Positions 49,445 to 50,559 of a DNA stretch of 50,559 nucleotides are shown here, in pieces (the stretch's first letter is position 1; each line of letters begins with the position of its first letter). The stretch spans positions 1 to 50,559 of the forward strand of contig JAFSUP010000070.1 of assembly GCA_017445205.1 (NCBI GenBank), in the 5' to 3' direction. This stretch comes from Synergistaceae bacterium (GTDB taxonomy: Bacteria > Synergistota > Synergistia > Synergistales > Aminobacteriaceae). A model generated the notes under the pieces. That model was not told the DNA's origin and ran no database searches. It saw only the letters and a program-made list of their open reading frames with translations. Both the position numbers and the translations under genes were made by a program.

Positions 49445-50458
49445 ATGAAAAAAATAGTAGTTGCATTGGTATTAGTATTTTGTTTCGGCCTTGTTGCGAG
49501 TGCTGAACTCACCGCGCCTGTTCATTTGACGTTTGCGGCACAGGAAGTTGGAACGGGAGCTTATTCAGTTTCCGCAGCCATTCAAGGCGCAATGCTTAAG
49601 GGACTTCCTGAAGGTTCAACAATAGACCTTACAACAAATTCACCCGGCGGCGTTGGTGCTCCTGTTCTCATTCAGAGAGGTCGTGCGGATTTAATCGTTG
49701 CAAATGCTGGCCCTTCGCTTTGGAGCTATGAGCGCAAAAAAGCCGATTACCAATTTGGAGACTGCCCTGATGTTCGCAGTATTGCCGGAGGACTTGGCCA
49801 TGCTATGACTAATATCATGTTCACAAAAGCATTTGTTGAAAAATCAGGTTGTACAACTCTTGAAGAAGTAATTGAGAAAAAGTATCCCATTCGCTTAATC
49901 ACGAAGAAAAATGGCTCACTCGGCGAACTTACAGCTGAAAGAGTTATCGAAGCATGTGGAATTTCAATCAAGGATTTTATGAATTTTGCAACATGGGAAA
50001 AGTCAGGAACTGATGCAATTAAATCAGGTATTCAGGACGATCTTTATGACGCAACCATAGACCACATCGACGCTGGACAGTCAACAACGACTGAAATTTG
50101 CTTAACTCACGATATGCATTTTGTACAACTTAGCGATGCTACACTTGCTAATCTTGAAAAAATGGGTTATGCTCCGCTCGTAATGAAAGCTGGCACATGG
50201 AACAAGCAGGACAAAGACATTAATACAATGGGCTCACAGCAGAATGTTATCGTTCCTGCAAGCATGAATGAAGATGTGGCCTATGCTCTTACGAAAGCAA
50301 TTTGTGAAAACAAAGAAGAGATTGCAAAAGCTGTAGCTTCTCTTGGTTGGTTTGATCCCGCAACAGCAGGAACTCACGGCCTTAACGGCGCCCCGCTCCA
50401 CCCCGGCGCAGTGAAATACTACAAGGAAATGGGCTACTCTTACGACGAGTTCAAATAG
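49445..50458 (+). CDS. TAXI-family TRAP-type solute-binding protein
   Basis: A 337-residue exported binding protein of the TAXI family. Signal peptide (IVVALVLVFCFGLVASA), then TFAAQEVGTGAYSVSAAIQ, NSPGGVGAPVLIQRGRADL and the C-terminal LHPGAVKYYKEMG that is characteristic of the family. TAXI proteins work with a fused DctQM permease, which is not in the window. ATG 49445 has GGAGGT directly ahead; an open frame extends upstream into pdxA2 but would destroy the signal peptide. Confidence 0.9.
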   Translation: MKKIVVALVLVFCFGLVASAELTAPVHLTFAAQEVGTGAYSVSAAIQGAMLKGLPEGSTIDLTTNSPGGVGAPVLIQRGRADLIVANAGPSLWSYERKKADYQFGDCPDVRSIAGGLGHAMTNIMFTKAFVEKSGCTTLEEVIEKKYPIRLITKKNGSLGELTAERVIEACGISIKDFMNFATWEKSGTDAIKSGIQDDLYDATIDHIDAGQSTTTEICLTHDMHFVQLSDATLANLEKMGYAPLVMKAGTWNKQDKDINTMGSQQNVIVPASMNEDVAYALTKAICENKEEIAKAVASLGWFDPATAGTHGLNGAPLHPGAVKYYKEMGYSYDEFK

Positions 50459-50476
50459 TAAATTAGCCCTTCACCA

Positions 50477-50559
50477 ATGAAAATTCTTGAAGGTAAAACT
50501 GCAATAATTACAGGCTCGTCTCGCGGTATAGGCAAGGCTATTGCAATGGCTTTTGCTGA
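50477..50559 (+). CDS. Short-chain dehydrogenase/reductase (3'-truncated by window edge)
   Basis: The first 27 codons of an SDR. The nucleotide-binding motif TGSSRGIG follows a short N-terminus (MKILEGKTAII). The frame is open to the window end. No clear ribosome-binding site is seen 18 bp after the TAXI stop. It probably belongs to the same catabolic region. Confidence 0.8.
   Translation, partial: MKILEGKTAIITGSSRGIGKAIAMAFA

Noticed and set aside
1-50559. tRNA genes, rRNA, CRISPR arrays, prophage or a replication origin
   Set aside because: No cloverleaf with CCA-type acceptor, no regularly spaced repeats with unique spacers, no phage structural genes and no DnaA-box cluster were recognised by eye.

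Overview
The window looks like a piece of the chromosome of a moderately AT-rich, anaerobic, Gram-negative-type bacterium. The mix of amino-acid and carboxylate catabolism, TRAP and tripartite tricarboxylate (TTT) transporters, the acetylated lysine pathway, oxygen-sensitive serine dehydratase and mreBCD suggests the Synergistota, but this is inferred from gene content alone. No rRNA, tRNA, CRISPR array or complete mobile element is visible. Most genes have clear Shine-Dalgarno sequences, and many promoters show an extended -10 (TGnTATAAT) with a weak -35.

Layout. 0-16 kb (mostly + strand) is housekeeping: two-subunit L-serine dehydratase (left subunit cut by the window edge), a large lipoprotein whose start is split by a C8 tract, hisC-hisB, an orphan dhaK, a YhcH protein, tadA-recJ-relA/spoT-dtd, a coiled-coil membrane protein, an MBL hydrolase, mreBCD and an AEC carrier. 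16-22 kb (- strand) is a six-gene catabolic operon: shikimate-dehydrogenase-like, TIM-barrel isomerase/dehydratase-like, HMG-CoA-lyase-like, then TRAP dctQ-dctM-dctP. 22-24 kb (- strand) holds a YwnB-like oxidoreductase, a degenerate MBL protein and an Rrf2 regulator that appears to start at ATT. 24-28 kb carries mpg, a structured leader with a 51-residue protein, a DJ-1 protein, an Lgt-like protein and HtrA. 28-32.5 kb (- strand) has a second coiled-coil membrane protein, an LplT-like carrier, cysS fused in frame to the N-terminus of an IS1634-type transposase, and a TasA-like exported protein. 32.6-39.2 kb has a TrpB2-type tryptophan synthase and the lysine operon dapA-dapB-dapH-dapL-lysC behind an attenuator-like leader. 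39.2-41.6 kb is an island of an EcoRI-type adenine methylase plus a DUF262-HNH protein. 41.7-50.5 kb is a catabolic region: TTT transporter tctCBA, then a DUF1537 acid-sugar kinase, Fe-alcohol dehydrogenase, DapA-family aldolase, PdxA2-like dehydrogenase, a TAXI-type binding protein and the start of an SDR.

How the genes work together. The two catabolic blocks each pair an uptake system with enzymes. The - strand block could take in a hydroaromatic or related acid; the right-hand block fits four-carbon acid-sugar use (kinase, then oxidative decarboxylation to dihydroxyacetone phosphate) with an added aldolase/reductase branch.

The less expected signals are in the non-coding DNA: a heptamer repeat family directly after stop codons (five copies), two hairpins whose loops carry CCCACCCACCCACCC (G-quadruplex-forming on the other strand), a perfect 30-bp repeat next to both the transposase remnant and the DUF262-HNH gene, the C8 tract in a lipoprotein signal peptide, and the ATT start.
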